Below, in pieces: positions 1 to 6,376 of a DNA stretch of 8,583 nt. The translations under genes were made by a program, and so were the position numbers. The notes below the pieces were generated by a model. The model saw only the letters and a program-made list of their open reading frames with translations. It did no database searches and was not told where the DNA came from. Source of the DNA: Gemmatimonadales bacterium (GTDB taxonomy: Bacteria > Gemmatimonadota > Gemmatimonadetes > Gemmatimonadales > GWC2-71-9); assembly GCA_004525055.1 (NCBI GenBank), contig SPDF01000051.1, positions 1 through 8,583 of the forward strand. The letters run 5' to 3'. The first letter of the stretch is position 1. Every line of letters begins with the position of its first letter.

Positions 1-170
1 CGCGCTACATCCGCGTGGCGGAGCAGGATGGCGTACGCCTCGTTCGCGGCGGCGTCGAGGCGAAAACCCGTTTGAATCATGGCGGTGGCCACCAACGTCC
101 CCTCATCGTCCAGCAAGGCGGCCTTGGTGTACGTCGAGCCGACATCGATGCCGGCGGTCAGGTTGGTCAT
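1..170 (-). CDS. Benzoyl-CoA reductase, second ASKHA ATPase subunit (BcrA/BadF/BzdP-Q type), N-terminal part
   Basis: Only the first 56 codons are inside the window; the gene continues past the left edge. The protein starts MTNLTAGIDVGSTYTKAALL, and residues 9-16 (DVGSTYTK) are the phosphate-1 loop of the acetate/sugar kinase-Hsc70-actin fold, as in BcrA/BcrD and the HgdC activator. Its ATG overlaps the stop of the preceding ASKHA gene in an ATGA (170-167), with GGAG about 8 nt upstream, so the two are probably translated together at equal ratio. In the family two such subunits form a dimer holding one [4Fe-4S] cluster that passes electrons to the BC catalytic half at the cost of ATP. By position, fourth after the N-, O- and P-like genes, it would be BzdQ in the Azoarcus-type order, but too little is visible to tell P from Q or to exclude a longer BcrA-like protein. 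Confidence 0.9.
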   Translation of the reverse strand, partial: MTNLTAGIDVGSTYTKAALLDDEGTLVATAMIQTGFRLDAAANEAYAILLRHADVA

Positions 171-979
171 GAGGCGGCTCCAGCCGGGGCAGCCTGCCCG
201 GCGACAATGCGGTCCATGGCAAAGAGCGCGGCACCGAGCGCGCCCATGTAGTGGGAGTCTTCCCCCACCTGGAGCGGTACACCGAGGAGTTCGTTCAGCA
301 CCGCCACCATCGCCACGTTGCGCGCGACGCCGCCGGTGAAGGTGACCTGCTCTTCGACGCCAACGCGGCGCAGCAGGGACACCGACCGGGCGGCAATGGA
401 GCGGTGCACGCCCATCAGGATGTCCTCGATCTTCTTCCCCTTGGCGGCCCAGCCCAGCACCTCCGACTCGGCGAACACCGTGCAGGTCGTCGAGATCTTC
501 ACGGGCCGGGTAGCCCCCTGCGCCACACCGCCGAGTTCGCCAAGCGGAATGTCGAGCGCGAAGGAAGCCGCCTGGAGGAAGCGCCCGGTGCCGGCCGCGC
601 ACTTGTCGTTCATGCAGAAGTCCAGGACGTCTCCGGTTTCGGTGACTCGGATGGCCTTGGTATCCTGCCCCCCCATGTCGAGCACCGTGCGGGTCCCGGG
701 GAACAGGTGGGCGGCGCCCCGGGCGTGACAGCTGATTTCGGTCACCTGGTCGTTGCCGAACGACACCTTGTACCGGCCGTATCCTGTCCCGATGACGTAC
801 CCCACATCGGCTTCCCGGACGACACCGTCGTCGAGCGCCGACTGAAAGGCTTCCTGCGCCGCCGTCACGACGTTGGCGCCGGTCATGATCAGGGACCGCC
901 CGACGATCCGGCGCGCCTCGTCGATGACGACCGCCTTGGTCTGCGTGGATCCGACATCGACTCCGCCAGCATATCGCAT
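167..979 (-). CDS. Benzoyl-CoA reductase, ASKHA ATPase / [4Fe-4S] electron-activating subunit (BzdP/BzdQ-like)
   Basis: 270 aa, cytoplasmic. It belongs to the BcrA/BadF/BcrD/HgdC activase family, which couples ATP hydrolysis to electron transfer into the dearomatising BC half. Visible motifs: phosphate-1 loop DVGSTQTK (8-15), CHARG (84-88), phosphate-2 loop DMGGQDTK (101-108), and Cys127 (MNDKCAAGTGRF) and Cys166 (STTCTVFAESE), the two family positions that bind the intersubunit [4Fe-4S] cluster; TGGVARN (215-221) is the adenosine-side loop. It keeps the GGQDTK and CAAGTGRF motifs, unlike the Thauera BcrD sequence as I recall it (DIGALHGRAI, CASGSG), and it is short, which fits the bzd type rather than the roughly 440-aa BcrA. 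The start at 979 is chosen because GGAGACAAC precedes this ATG and homology begins there; an in-frame ORF reaches 1120 but would overlap the upstream gene with unrelated residues. The gap to that gene is 11 bp. Confidence 0.93.
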   Translation of the reverse strand: MRYAGGVDVGSTQTKAVVIDEARRIVGRSLIMTGANVVTAAQEAFQSALDDGVVREADVGYVIGTGYGRYKVSFGNDQVTEISCHARGAAHLFPGTRTVLDMGGQDTKAIRVTETGDVLDFCMNDKCAAGTGRFLQAASFALDIPLGELGGVAQGATRPVKISTTCTVFAESEVLGWAAKGKKIEDILMGVHRSIAARSVSLLRRVGVEEQVTFTGGVARNVAMVAVLNELLGVPLQVGEDSHYMGALGAALFAMDRIVAGQAAPAGAAS

Positions 980-990
980 GTTGTCTCCGA

Positions 991-2283
991 TCAGGCCGTG
1001 GCCGAGGTGGTGCGGAGCCGGTGCGAACTGAGGCCCTCGAAGAAGGCATCGATCCGATTCTTGAGTTGAGCTTCCGACACCACCCGGCGGTCCATCATGT
1101 CCGATTCGATGAAGAGGCACTGGACGTCGCGGGCTTTCATGAGCGCCTTCCGGCTGCCGGCCAGGCTGGTCGAGACAGTGCGGCAGCTCTTGACCGGGTG
1201 GTACACCACCCCATCGGCCTCGAACTGATCGACCTGCTCGATGAGGGACTGGTCGTGGAACAGCATCGCATCCCCCGCGTGCCGCACGCCCACCAGCACG
1301 CCCTCGGCGAGGCTCTCGATCGGTCGCTCCAGATCGTACTGGAATCCGAGGTCGAGGCCGCCCGCCGCAAACCAGAGGTAGCTCGAGGCCACGAAGACGC
1401 CGCCCTGGTCGGCGAACATCTCGTGGAAGCGCCGGAAGATCGGATAACAGGGGACACCGACGAATAACAGCCGGTACTTTTCGTCCTGGATGGTGCCCAA
1501 CCCGTGCGCGGCTTTGTATTCCATCTCCTCGACCAACCGCTCGAAATACTCGGCACCTTCCTTTGTGCCGCGAAGGGCGTTCAGGACGCCCAGGTAGATG
1601 GTGCCGTCCACCAGGGCATTGAACATGGCGGGCCGGCTCTGGTTGAGCTCAAGCACGCGCTTCCAGGCGGCCGCCATGCGATTGGTGTAATTGAGGACCT
1701 CGCGCAGTCGATCCATGTTGAGCGTCGTGCCGGTGAGCCGTTCGCATTCCGTGATCAACTCACGCAGCTGGATCTCGAGGTAGCGGCGGTCGCTCTCGAA
1801 GGCGTCGGTGCCAGGCGGGGCGCCGCCGGCAGCGGTCCGTGATCCGGGAATGTCGAGGGTCACCATGGGGATCTTGTAGTAGCGCTCCCAGAACTCCGCC
1901 CATTTGACGTAGGTGTTGCAGGCGTTGGTGGCGAGCGCGAGGGCCGGCTTGGGGAGGCGCCCCATGGAGTGCTTGCCGCCCTGGAGTTGCATGGCCACGT
2001 CGGCCTTCACATAGCCACAGACGTCCGGCGAGTAGCCGTACTCTTCGGCCATCCCGAGATATTCATGCGCCACATGGCGCACGGCGGTCTGGAGCGAATT
2101 GATCTCCGGGAAAACGAGGTGCATGTCGAAGGCGCGCAGCACCTCGGCAAGGCTCCCCATGACGAACACGTAGGCAGCCGTTTCCTTGCGCTCGGCGGCG
2201 ACGTCGAGCCGTGCAAACCAGTCGCGCATCAATTTGGCGCCTTCAACGGCGCCTCGGCCGACGATGTCCTGTTCCGTGATCAC
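991..2283 (-). CDS. bzdO: Benzoyl-CoA reductase catalytic subunit B (BzdO-like, HgdA/HgdB family)
   Basis: 430 aa, cytoplasmic. It is one of two related FeS subunits of the BCR catalytic half, which holds benzoyl-CoA and a [4Fe-4S] cluster and delivers electrons to the ring. The sequence has the 2-hydroxyacyl-CoA dehydratase D-component pattern: VFPEINSLQTAVRH (58-71), SPDVCGYVKAD with Cys89, ATNACNTYVKWAEFWERYY with Cys122, VGVPCYPIF with Cys279, and DGVVYHPVKSCRT with Cys367. Cysteines in the first, third and fourth blocks are the kind of residues that bind the cluster in this family. Length and the NACNTYVKWAE block look more like the bzd-type O subunit than Thauera BcrB; this subtype call is from memory. 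The start is GTG at 2283, since an in-frame TAG (2295-2293, the stop of the previous gene) leaves no room upstream. Neighbours are 9 bp upstream and 11 bp downstream. Confidence 0.92.
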   Translation of the reverse strand: MITEQDIVGRGAVEGAKLMRDWFARLDVAAERKETAAYVFVMGSLAEVLRAFDMHLVFPEINSLQTAVRHVAHEYLGMAEEYGYSPDVCGYVKADVAMQLQGGKHSMGRLPKPALALATNACNTYVKWAEFWERYYKIPMVTLDIPGSRTAAGGAPPGTDAFESDRRYLEIQLRELITECERLTGTTLNMDRLREVLNYTNRMAAAWKRVLELNQSRPAMFNALVDGTIYLGVLNALRGTKEGAEYFERLVEEMEYKAAHGLGTIQDEKYRLLFVGVPCYPIFRRFHEMFADQGGVFVASSYLWFAAGGLDLGFQYDLERPIESLAEGVLVGVRHAGDAMLFHDQSLIEQVDQFEADGVVYHPVKSCRTVSTSLAGSRKALMKARDVQCLFIESDMMDRRVVSEAQLKNRIDAFFEGLSSHRLRTTSATA

Positions 2284-2292
2284 GATCCCTCC
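2284..2292 (-). promoter_or_regulatory. Ribosome binding site of the BzdO-like gene, deciding a GTG start
   Basis: On the minus strand the amber stop of the upstream gene is followed directly by GGAGGGATC and then GTG at 2283. GGAGG matches the anti-Shine-Dalgarno core, with only about 4 nt to the start, a short spacing. No ATG occurs in frame until codon 19, inside conserved sequence, so GTG is the supported start. Confidence 0.7.
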
Positions 2293-3471
2293 CTAGTCGA
2301 ACAGGATGCTTTCGATGAACGTCTCGAGCTGCAGCTGCATCTGGTCAAAGCCAGACATCTTCTCTTCGAACTCAGTGATGAAATAGGGGATCTGCGCCTC
2401 GTCCAGCGCCTTCGTGTAGGCGACCTGCTCGTCCAGTCCGGGCTCGCACATCTTGGCGGCGGCCAGAATCGCCGCCTGCGCGTTGGCACCGTGGAGCCGG
2501 TCGAGCAGCATCTGCTCCTTCGGCTTGCGGGTGTCGTGCTGAACCGGACTGTAGGAGGAGCCGTTGAGGTACGCATCGGCCAACGCCGCCAAGGGATCGC
2601 CGGTGTCGTCCACGTCGCGGACCAGGAACCGGAGCCCGATCAGGAGGTCGTCGTCCACCACGTAGCACGACTGGCCGATGACGGCCAGCAGGTCGAGGGG
2701 TGGCTGTTCGCAGAAGCCTCCCTCCAGCACGATGCGGATCTTGTCCTGGGACTTGTCGGTCCTCTGGCGGATCTGCGGGATCATCGCGTTCAGGAGGGTG
2801 TTGTGGTCCTCCCGGCGGAGCACCGCGCCCAGGGCCATCATCACGTACGCCTGGTCCACGGGCAGGAGCCACGGCGTCTCCCGCTTGATGGCGTACACCT
2901 CGCGCAGAAGGCGCCGGTTCTCATTGAAGACGGTGATCGAGTGGCGCAGGTCGGCTTCGGTGACCGTTCGGCCGGCGACCGCTTCGATGTCGCCCAGCAC
3001 GCGAGCGTACTCATCACGGAGATACCCGGCCGAGCCCGCCGAGTTCACGTTCTGCGGCAGGTAGAGGATCTGCGACGGATAGGGGAGATTGCGCGACCAT
3101 ACGCCCGCCAGGTTGCGCGCCGCGTCACAGATCGGATGTGTCACGAACATGTCGAGCGGCAGCCGGCCGTCCAGGCAGACTTCGAGCGAGCTCCGCAGGA
3201 TGGAGCAGAGATAGGAGCCGAAGTGCGAGTCGGCCAGGCGCATCTCCACCGGTGCGCCGCGAACCTTGACCGGCAGCATGCCGGCCGCGTGGGCCAACTC
3301 CTCGGGGAAATACACCTGAAAATGCCCGAGGACCTTGCCGCCCGACTCCTTCCACGCGTGCACGGTGGGGAACTCGGGGTCCTCCAGCAGATCCCGGCAG
3401 GCGCCGAGCGCGGCGTCGAGCGGCAGTGCCGCGACGGCGGCAACATCGAAGGCGGTGGCCGTGGCGCTCAT
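2293..3471 (-). CDS. bzdN: Benzoyl-CoA reductase catalytic subunit C (BzdN-like, HgdB family)
   Basis: 392 aa, cytoplasmic. It is the partner of the B/O subunit in the catalytic half of class I benzoyl-CoA reductase. Four family-typical cysteine blocks are visible: GSYLCSILRSSLE (Cys89), THPICDAARN (Cys115), LEGGFCEQPPLDLL (Cys254) and AAKMCEPGLDEQ (Cys342), in the spacing expected of the HgdA/HgdB/BcrB/BcrC superfamily, where some bind the substrate-side [4Fe-4S] cluster. The length is close to that of BcrC/BzdN (about 380 aa). The ATG at 3471 overlaps the dch stop in ATGA (3471-3468) and has AAGGAG about 7 nt upstream. The stop is TAG, in the same frame as the following gene. With Oah, Dch and the ASKHA subunits beside it, a true BCR role is much more likely than a 2-hydroxyacyl-CoA dehydratase role; BzdN versus BcrC is less certain. 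Confidence 0.92.
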   Translation of the reverse strand: MSATATAFDVAAVAALPLDAALGACRDLLEDPEFPTVHAWKESGGKVLGHFQVYFPEELAHAAGMLPVKVRGAPVEMRLADSHFGSYLCSILRSSLEVCLDGRLPLDMFVTHPICDAARNLAGVWSRNLPYPSQILYLPQNVNSAGSAGYLRDEYARVLGDIEAVAGRTVTEADLRHSITVFNENRRLLREVYAIKRETPWLLPVDQAYVMMALGAVLRREDHNTLLNAMIPQIRQRTDKSQDKIRIVLEGGFCEQPPLDLLAVIGQSCYVVDDDLLIGLRFLVRDVDDTGDPLAALADAYLNGSSYSPVQHDTRKPKEQMLLDRLHGANAQAAILAAAKMCEPGLDEQVAYTKALDEAQIPYFITEFEEKMSGFDQMQLQLETFIESILFD

Positions 3472-4244
3472 GCGGGCTCCTTCCAGACCGGCGGCCGCTT
3501 CTCCATGAAGGCGGCGATTCCCTCGTGCGCATCCGCGAGTTGCATCAGCTCGTTGAGGTAGAGTTCCTCTGCGCGTTCGAGCGCCGGCCCGAAGGCGAGG
3601 TGCTCACCATCCGTCACCGCCCGCTTCGCCAGCCGAAGCGCCGGACCTGAGCGCGAGGCCATCTCGGCCAGAGCGGCGTCCGTGCCTGCATCGAACTCGG
3701 CGGCCGAAAATACGCGGCTCACGAGCCCCATGCGGAGCGCCTCGGCGGCGCCGATGGTGCGGCCCGTGAGGATCAGGTCGAGCGCCCGCTGCCGGCCGAT
3801 GAGCCGGGGGAGGAGTGCGGCGGCCACCGGCGGGAAGACCGCCAACTGGATTTCAGGTTGACCGAGCTTCAGGTCGTCGCGAGCCAGGATCATGTCGCAG
3901 GCCAACGCCAGTTCGCAGCCGCCGCCGAGTGCGGCACCGTGGACGAGGGCAACCACCGGCGCCTCGAGGGCCATCAACTGCCGGACCGCGTCGTGGAACA
4001 GCTCGAGCATGCGCCCCACCCGGTCGGCGGTGTGGTCTGCGATGTCCACGCCGGCTGAGAAGGCCCGGCCGACCCCCGATACCGCGAGGACCTTGAGGCC
4101 GGAATCGGCGGCGGCCTCGGCCAGTGCGGACTGCAGTGCCTCCATGGTGCCGAGGTTGAGCACGTTGACGGGAGGACGATCCAGCACCAGACGCCCGATG
4201 CCCCCCTCCCTGGTGTAACGCGCGGTGCTCACGGTGGTCGGCAT
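3468..4244 (-). CDS. dch: Cyclohexa-1,5-diene-1-carbonyl-CoA hydratase
   Basis: 258 aa, crotonase superfamily, cytoplasmic. It adds water to cyclohexa-1,5-diene-1-carbonyl-CoA, the BCR product, giving 6-hydroxycyclohex-1-ene-1-carbonyl-CoA. Seen in the sequence: PPVNVLNLGTM (24-34), FSAGVDIADHTADRVGRML (62-80), which carries the first oxyanion-hole element and the ADHTADR string I associate with Dch, then HGAALGGGCELALACD (102-117) with the second oxyanion-hole glycine and Glu111, LGQPEIQLAVFPP (127-139) with Glu131, and a C-terminal ADAHEGIAAFMEKRPPVW (237-254). Its ATG shares one base with the stop of oah (TGATG at 4246-4242). No clear Shine-Dalgarno precedes it, which points to translational coupling with oah. 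It overlaps the following BCR gene by 4 bp. A generic enoyl-CoA hydratase is the alternative, but context and motifs favour Dch. Confidence 0.92.
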   Translation of the reverse strand: MPTTVSTARYTREGGIGRLVLDRPPVNVLNLGTMEALQSALAEAAADSGLKVLAVSGVGRAFSAGVDIADHTADRVGRMLELFHDAVRQLMALEAPVVALVHGAALGGGCELALACDMILARDDLKLGQPEIQLAVFPPVAAALLPRLIGRQRALDLILTGRTIGAAEALRMGLVSRVFSAAEFDAGTDAALAEMASRSGPALRLAKRAVTDGEHLAFGPALERAEELYLNELMQLADAHEGIAAFMEKRPPVWKEPA

Positions 4245-5329
4245 CAGCGCTTCGCCGCGGCGCGGGGGTCGGCGGCGCCCTGACTATCCATCGATCCTCC
4301 GCACGCGCCGCAGAAGGCAAACCCCGACGGGATGCCCTTGGCGCCGCAGGCCGAGCAGTCGGTTGCGTATGGGCCCCAGAGGAATTCGCTCGATCCGCCA
4401 CTCGCCGCCTTCTCGCGCAGGGCCATGTAGCCCGCGGGCCGCTTCTCGACAAACGCACGCATGCCCTCCCACGGTTCGACGCTGGTGTAATGCGTGGAGA
4501 GCCAGTCGCGCGCGTGGCCGATCGTCTGGTGCCAGGCCAGTTCCTTCCAGAAATTGACTTGCTGCTTGGTGTACCGCTGACATTCCGGGAACTGCTTGAG
4601 GAGCTGCGTCACCAAGTCCTGCACCGACTCATCGAGCTTGGAAAGGTCGATGGCGTAGCCATCCTTTCCTTTCTGGGCCAGTTTGACCTGCTCCGGTGTC
4701 GCTCCCGTGATGAACTTCCCGTCCTTCGTGACTGAGGGCACCACGCGGTTGACGAGCCCCCACTCCAGGCACTGGGCCGCCGGGATCCGGTTGTTGAGCA
4801 GGAGCATCTCGCGGGCGCGGCGGTCACCGACGTGAATGGGCAGCCACTGCGTGGCGCCGCCGGCGGCCACACTGCCGACCCGCGTGCCGACCTGGCCGAT
4901 CCAGGCGTGTTCGGCCATGACCGCGAGGTCGCAGGCCAGCTGGGACTCGTTGCCACCGCCGGCCGCCATGCCGTTGAGTCGGGCGATGACCGGCTTGCCC
5001 GCGTTGACGAGGCTCTCGATCCAGGCACGGAAGAGCCCCATATACTTCCAGTAGTCGCGCGGGCGATTGGTGTATGCCTCTTCGTATTCCTTGACGTCGC
5101 CACCGGTGCAGAAGGCCGATGTTCCAGCCCCCGTGACCACGATGACGCCGATCGCATCGTCGAACGACGCGTCCTGGACCGCGGTGGCCAGTTCGCGGAG
5201 CGCTGCGGTGCTGTAGGCATTGTAGTTATGCGGGCGGTTGATGGTCACGGTGGCCACCCAGTCCGCCTTCCGGTACAGGACTTCGGCAAAGTCGAACGAA
5301 GCGGCGTCCCGCGAGTCGAATTCACGCAT
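4244..5329 (-). CDS. oah: 6-oxocyclohex-1-ene-1-carbonyl-CoA hydrolase (ring-opening)
   Basis: 361 aa; also called BamA. This crotonase-superfamily enzyme adds water and hydrolytically opens the ring of 6-oxocyclohex-1-ene-1-carbonyl-CoA to 3-hydroxypimelyl-CoA. Seen: TINRPHNYNAYS (29-40), FCTGGDVKEYEEAY (73-86), RPRDYWKYMGLFRAWIESL (89-107), NGMAAGGGNESQLACDLAVMAEHAWIGQVGTRVGSVAAGGATQWLP (119-164), NRVVPSV (194-200) and KRPAGYMALREKA, blocks that separate Oah/BamA from ordinary enoyl-CoA hydratases. The C-terminus has C325-x2-C328-x11-C340-x2-C343, a zinc-ribbon-like knuckle, then about 18 low-complexity residues. The start ATG at 5329 has GAGGA 7 nt upstream. It lies 29 bp after the paaX-like stop with no terminator between, so it is probably the first catabolic gene of the transcript. 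Confidence 0.94.
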   Translation of the reverse strand: MREFDSRDAASFDFAEVLYRKADWVATVTINRPHNYNAYSTAALRELATAVQDASFDDAIGVIVVTGAGTSAFCTGGDVKEYEEAYTNRPRDYWKYMGLFRAWIESLVNAGKPVIARLNGMAAGGGNESQLACDLAVMAEHAWIGQVGTRVGSVAAGGATQWLPIHVGDRRAREMLLLNNRIPAAQCLEWGLVNRVVPSVTKDGKFITGATPEQVKLAQKGKDGYAIDLSKLDESVQDLVTQLLKQFPECQRYTKQQVNFWKELAWHQTIGHARDWLSTHYTSVEPWEGMRAFVEKRPAGYMALREKAASGGSSEFLWGPYATDCSACGAKGIPSGFAFCGACGGSMDSQGAADPRAAAKR

Positions 5330-5358
5330 CGGCAGATCCTCGTTGGTGGAACACGCTC

Positions 5359-6246
5359 TTACGCGGCAGCGACGATGTCGTCGCCCTCCGCACAGACCTC
5401 AGCGACGTAGCGTTCGGCGGGGCCCGCCAGCACGTTGTGATAACTTTCGAAGAGTCGAGCCGCCTTCTCGCCGTTCCAGCCAGCGGGGAGAAGGGGGCCG
5501 GGCAGATACGGATCTTCGAGTGGGAAGGCCCGGTACTCGTGCACGAGTAGGAAACGGCGTCGGAAGCAGTCGGCTGGCGCGGTGCACGGCTTGTGGATGC
5601 CCGCCTTGGCTCCGGTCATCCCACACTGGTTGCAGTGCTCGAACTCTCGGCTCCAACGGGCGATGAACGCGGCGTAGCGACGGTCCAGGGCGGCCAGATC
5701 CCAGCACTGAGCGACCAGGCGTTCCGGGCTCGAAAGGGCCAGGTGTGCGCCCCGGAAGGTCTCGACGTTCTTGCTCAGCTTGAGTTCCGCGGCGATCTCA
5801 AGGACTTCGGCCCGCACATCATGCGGCGAGAGCCACACCCCGCTCGTGAGCGGGCCACAGCCCAGCCACGCCAACCGGACGCGGAGCGCGTCCCGTAGCC
5901 GCCGGCGGGTCTCGGGGACGGAAAAGACGACCACCGACCATTCACCGTCCCATTCCGGCCCGGTGGTCGGATGGTAGATGCGCTCGCGCCCTGACTCGAG
6001 CAGCTTCCGGCCCTTGGCTGTGAGCCCGTACCAGCTTCGGGTTCCCATCCGCTCGGCGCTGAGCCAGCCCTTGCGGGTCATCCGGGAGAGGACCGTTCGC
6101 ACAGCCATGGGCGACAGCCCGAGTTCGCCGAGGAGGGTGATCAGACCGCTGGTCCAGACAGGGCGAGCCCGCTCCAGCAGATAGTCGCCGAAGAGGGTAA
6201 AGACGAGATCCTGAGATCGGAGACTGGGAACGGCCTTATGTAACAT
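5359..6246 (-). CDS. PaaX-family transcriptional regulator
   Basis: 295 aa, probable DNA-binding repressor. Residues 11-80 form the winged-helix part: SQDLVFTLFGDYLLER, then the recognition region LSPMAVRTVLSRMTRKGWLSAERMGTRSWYGLTAKGRKLL. The central PaaX domain follows, with WDGEWSVVVFSVPETRRRLRDALRVRLAWLGCGPLTSGVWLSP (99-141), and the C-terminal signature is LLVHEYRAFPLEDPYLPGPLLPAGWNGEKAARL (233-265). E. coli PaaX represses phenylacetate genes and is released by phenylacetyl-CoA; by analogy the ligand here could be benzoyl-CoA or another aryl-CoA (inference). Odd: C205-x2-C208-x12-C221-x5-C227 lies between the central and C-terminal domains, a possible metal or redox site. The start at ATG 6246 is preferred because homology begins just after it; a GTG at 6282 would put the operator-like palindrome inside the coding region. 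It is first in the operon, and the 42-bp palindrome just upstream suggests autoregulation. Confidence 0.9.
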   Translation of the reverse strand: MLHKAVPSLRSQDLVFTLFGDYLLERARPVWTSGLITLLGELGLSPMAVRTVLSRMTRKGWLSAERMGTRSWYGLTAKGRKLLESGRERIYHPTTGPEWDGEWSVVVFSVPETRRRLRDALRVRLAWLGCGPLTSGVWLSPHDVRAEVLEIAAELKLSKNVETFRGAHLALSSPERLVAQCWDLAALDRRYAAFIARWSREFEHCNQCGMTGAKAGIHKPCTAPADCFRRRFLLVHEYRAFPLEDPYLPGPLLPAGWNGEKAARLFESYHNVLAGPAERYVAEVCAEGDDIVAAA

Positions 6247-6254
6247 ACAAGTAA

Positions 6255-6296
6255 CGCTCGTTGAAAGAGTGACATATAACACTCTTGCTACGAACG
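6255..6296. promoter_or_regulatory. Candidate operator: 42-bp imperfect palindrome
   Basis: Two 17-bp arms, 6255-6271 and 6280-6296, are inverted copies matching at 14 of 17 positions around an 8-bp centre (ACATATAA). The inner core AAGAGTG-N8-CACTCTT is perfect. It lies 8 bp upstream of the PaaX-like start and 80 bp before the divergent maoC-like gene, so a protein bound here could control both directions. As I recall, the E. coli PaaX operator is a widely spaced inverted repeat of similar total span, which fits a PaaX-type target. The identity of the binding protein is inferred from position. Confidence 0.65.
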
Positions 6297-6314
6297 AATG
6301 TGTAGTGACATATT
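6285..6314 (+). promoter_or_regulatory. Weak candidate promoter for the maoC-like / DUF1080 operon
   Basis: TTGCTA (6285-6290) and CATATT (6309-6314) are 18 bp apart, each with 4 of 6 consensus bases. The -35 element lies in the right arm of the palindrome, so binding there would block it. The assignment is tentative. Confidence 0.25.
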
Positions 6315-6325
6315 GATTTTGTCAA
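6297..6325 (-). promoter_or_regulatory. Candidate promoter of the paaX-oah-dch-BCR operon
   Basis: On the minus strand a perfect TTGACA (6325-6320) is followed after 17 bp by CACATT (6302-6297), a poor -10 with 3 of 6 consensus bases. Transcription would begin inside the 42-bp palindrome, the usual place for a repressor site. An alternative is the TGTTATATG stretch (6281-6273) acting as an extended -10 without a good -35. The -35 match is exact, but the assignment is weak, and sigma-70 spacing is only assumed for this host. Confidence 0.35.
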
Positions 6326-6327
6326 TA
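6304..6327. repeat. Second copy of AGTGACATAT joined to inverted repeat TATTGA-N5-TCAATA
   Basis: AGTGACATAT at 6304-6313 exactly repeats 6268-6277 inside the palindrome, 36 bp apart start to start (about 3.4 helical turns). Its 3' end runs into a small perfect inverted repeat, TATTGA (6311-6316) and TCAATA (6322-6327). Both overlap the TTGACA hexamer of the candidate minus-strand promoter and may be secondary regulator sites. Confidence 0.45.
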
Positions 6328-6364
6328 GTGGACGCCAATTGCCCTCGATGGGGCGGCACCAGCC

Positions 6365-6369
6365 AGGAG
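6365..6369 (+). promoter_or_regulatory. Ribosome binding site deciding the maoC-like start
   Basis: AGGAG is followed by 7 nt and ATG at 6377, an ideal spacing. The upstream in-frame GTG at 6371 is only 1 nt away, and the next ATG (6383) is 13 nt away, so 6377 is chosen. Confidence 0.7.
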
Positions 6370-6376
6370 CGTGGCG

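Noticed and set aside
251..1069. Plus-strand open frame of 272 codons opposite the ASKHA subunit gene
   Set aside because: Shadow frame of a well-supported gene, with no domain signal and no ribosome site.
980..1120. N-terminal extension of the ASKHA subunit up to 1120
   Set aside because: The extra 47 residues are unlike the family and overlap the end of the BzdO-like gene; a good ribosome site precedes the ATG at 979.
1969..3561. Plus-strand open frame of 530 codons antisense to the two BCR catalytic genes
   Set aside because: It is a mirror of GC-rich coding sequence on the minus strand. Its His/Arg/Val-rich translation matches no family I recognise, and the opposite strand has clear conserved motifs.
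6247..6282. GTG start at 6282 for the PaaX-like gene
   Set aside because: It would add 12 residues without homology and place half of the palindrome in the coding region; ATG 6246 sits just before the conserved start.
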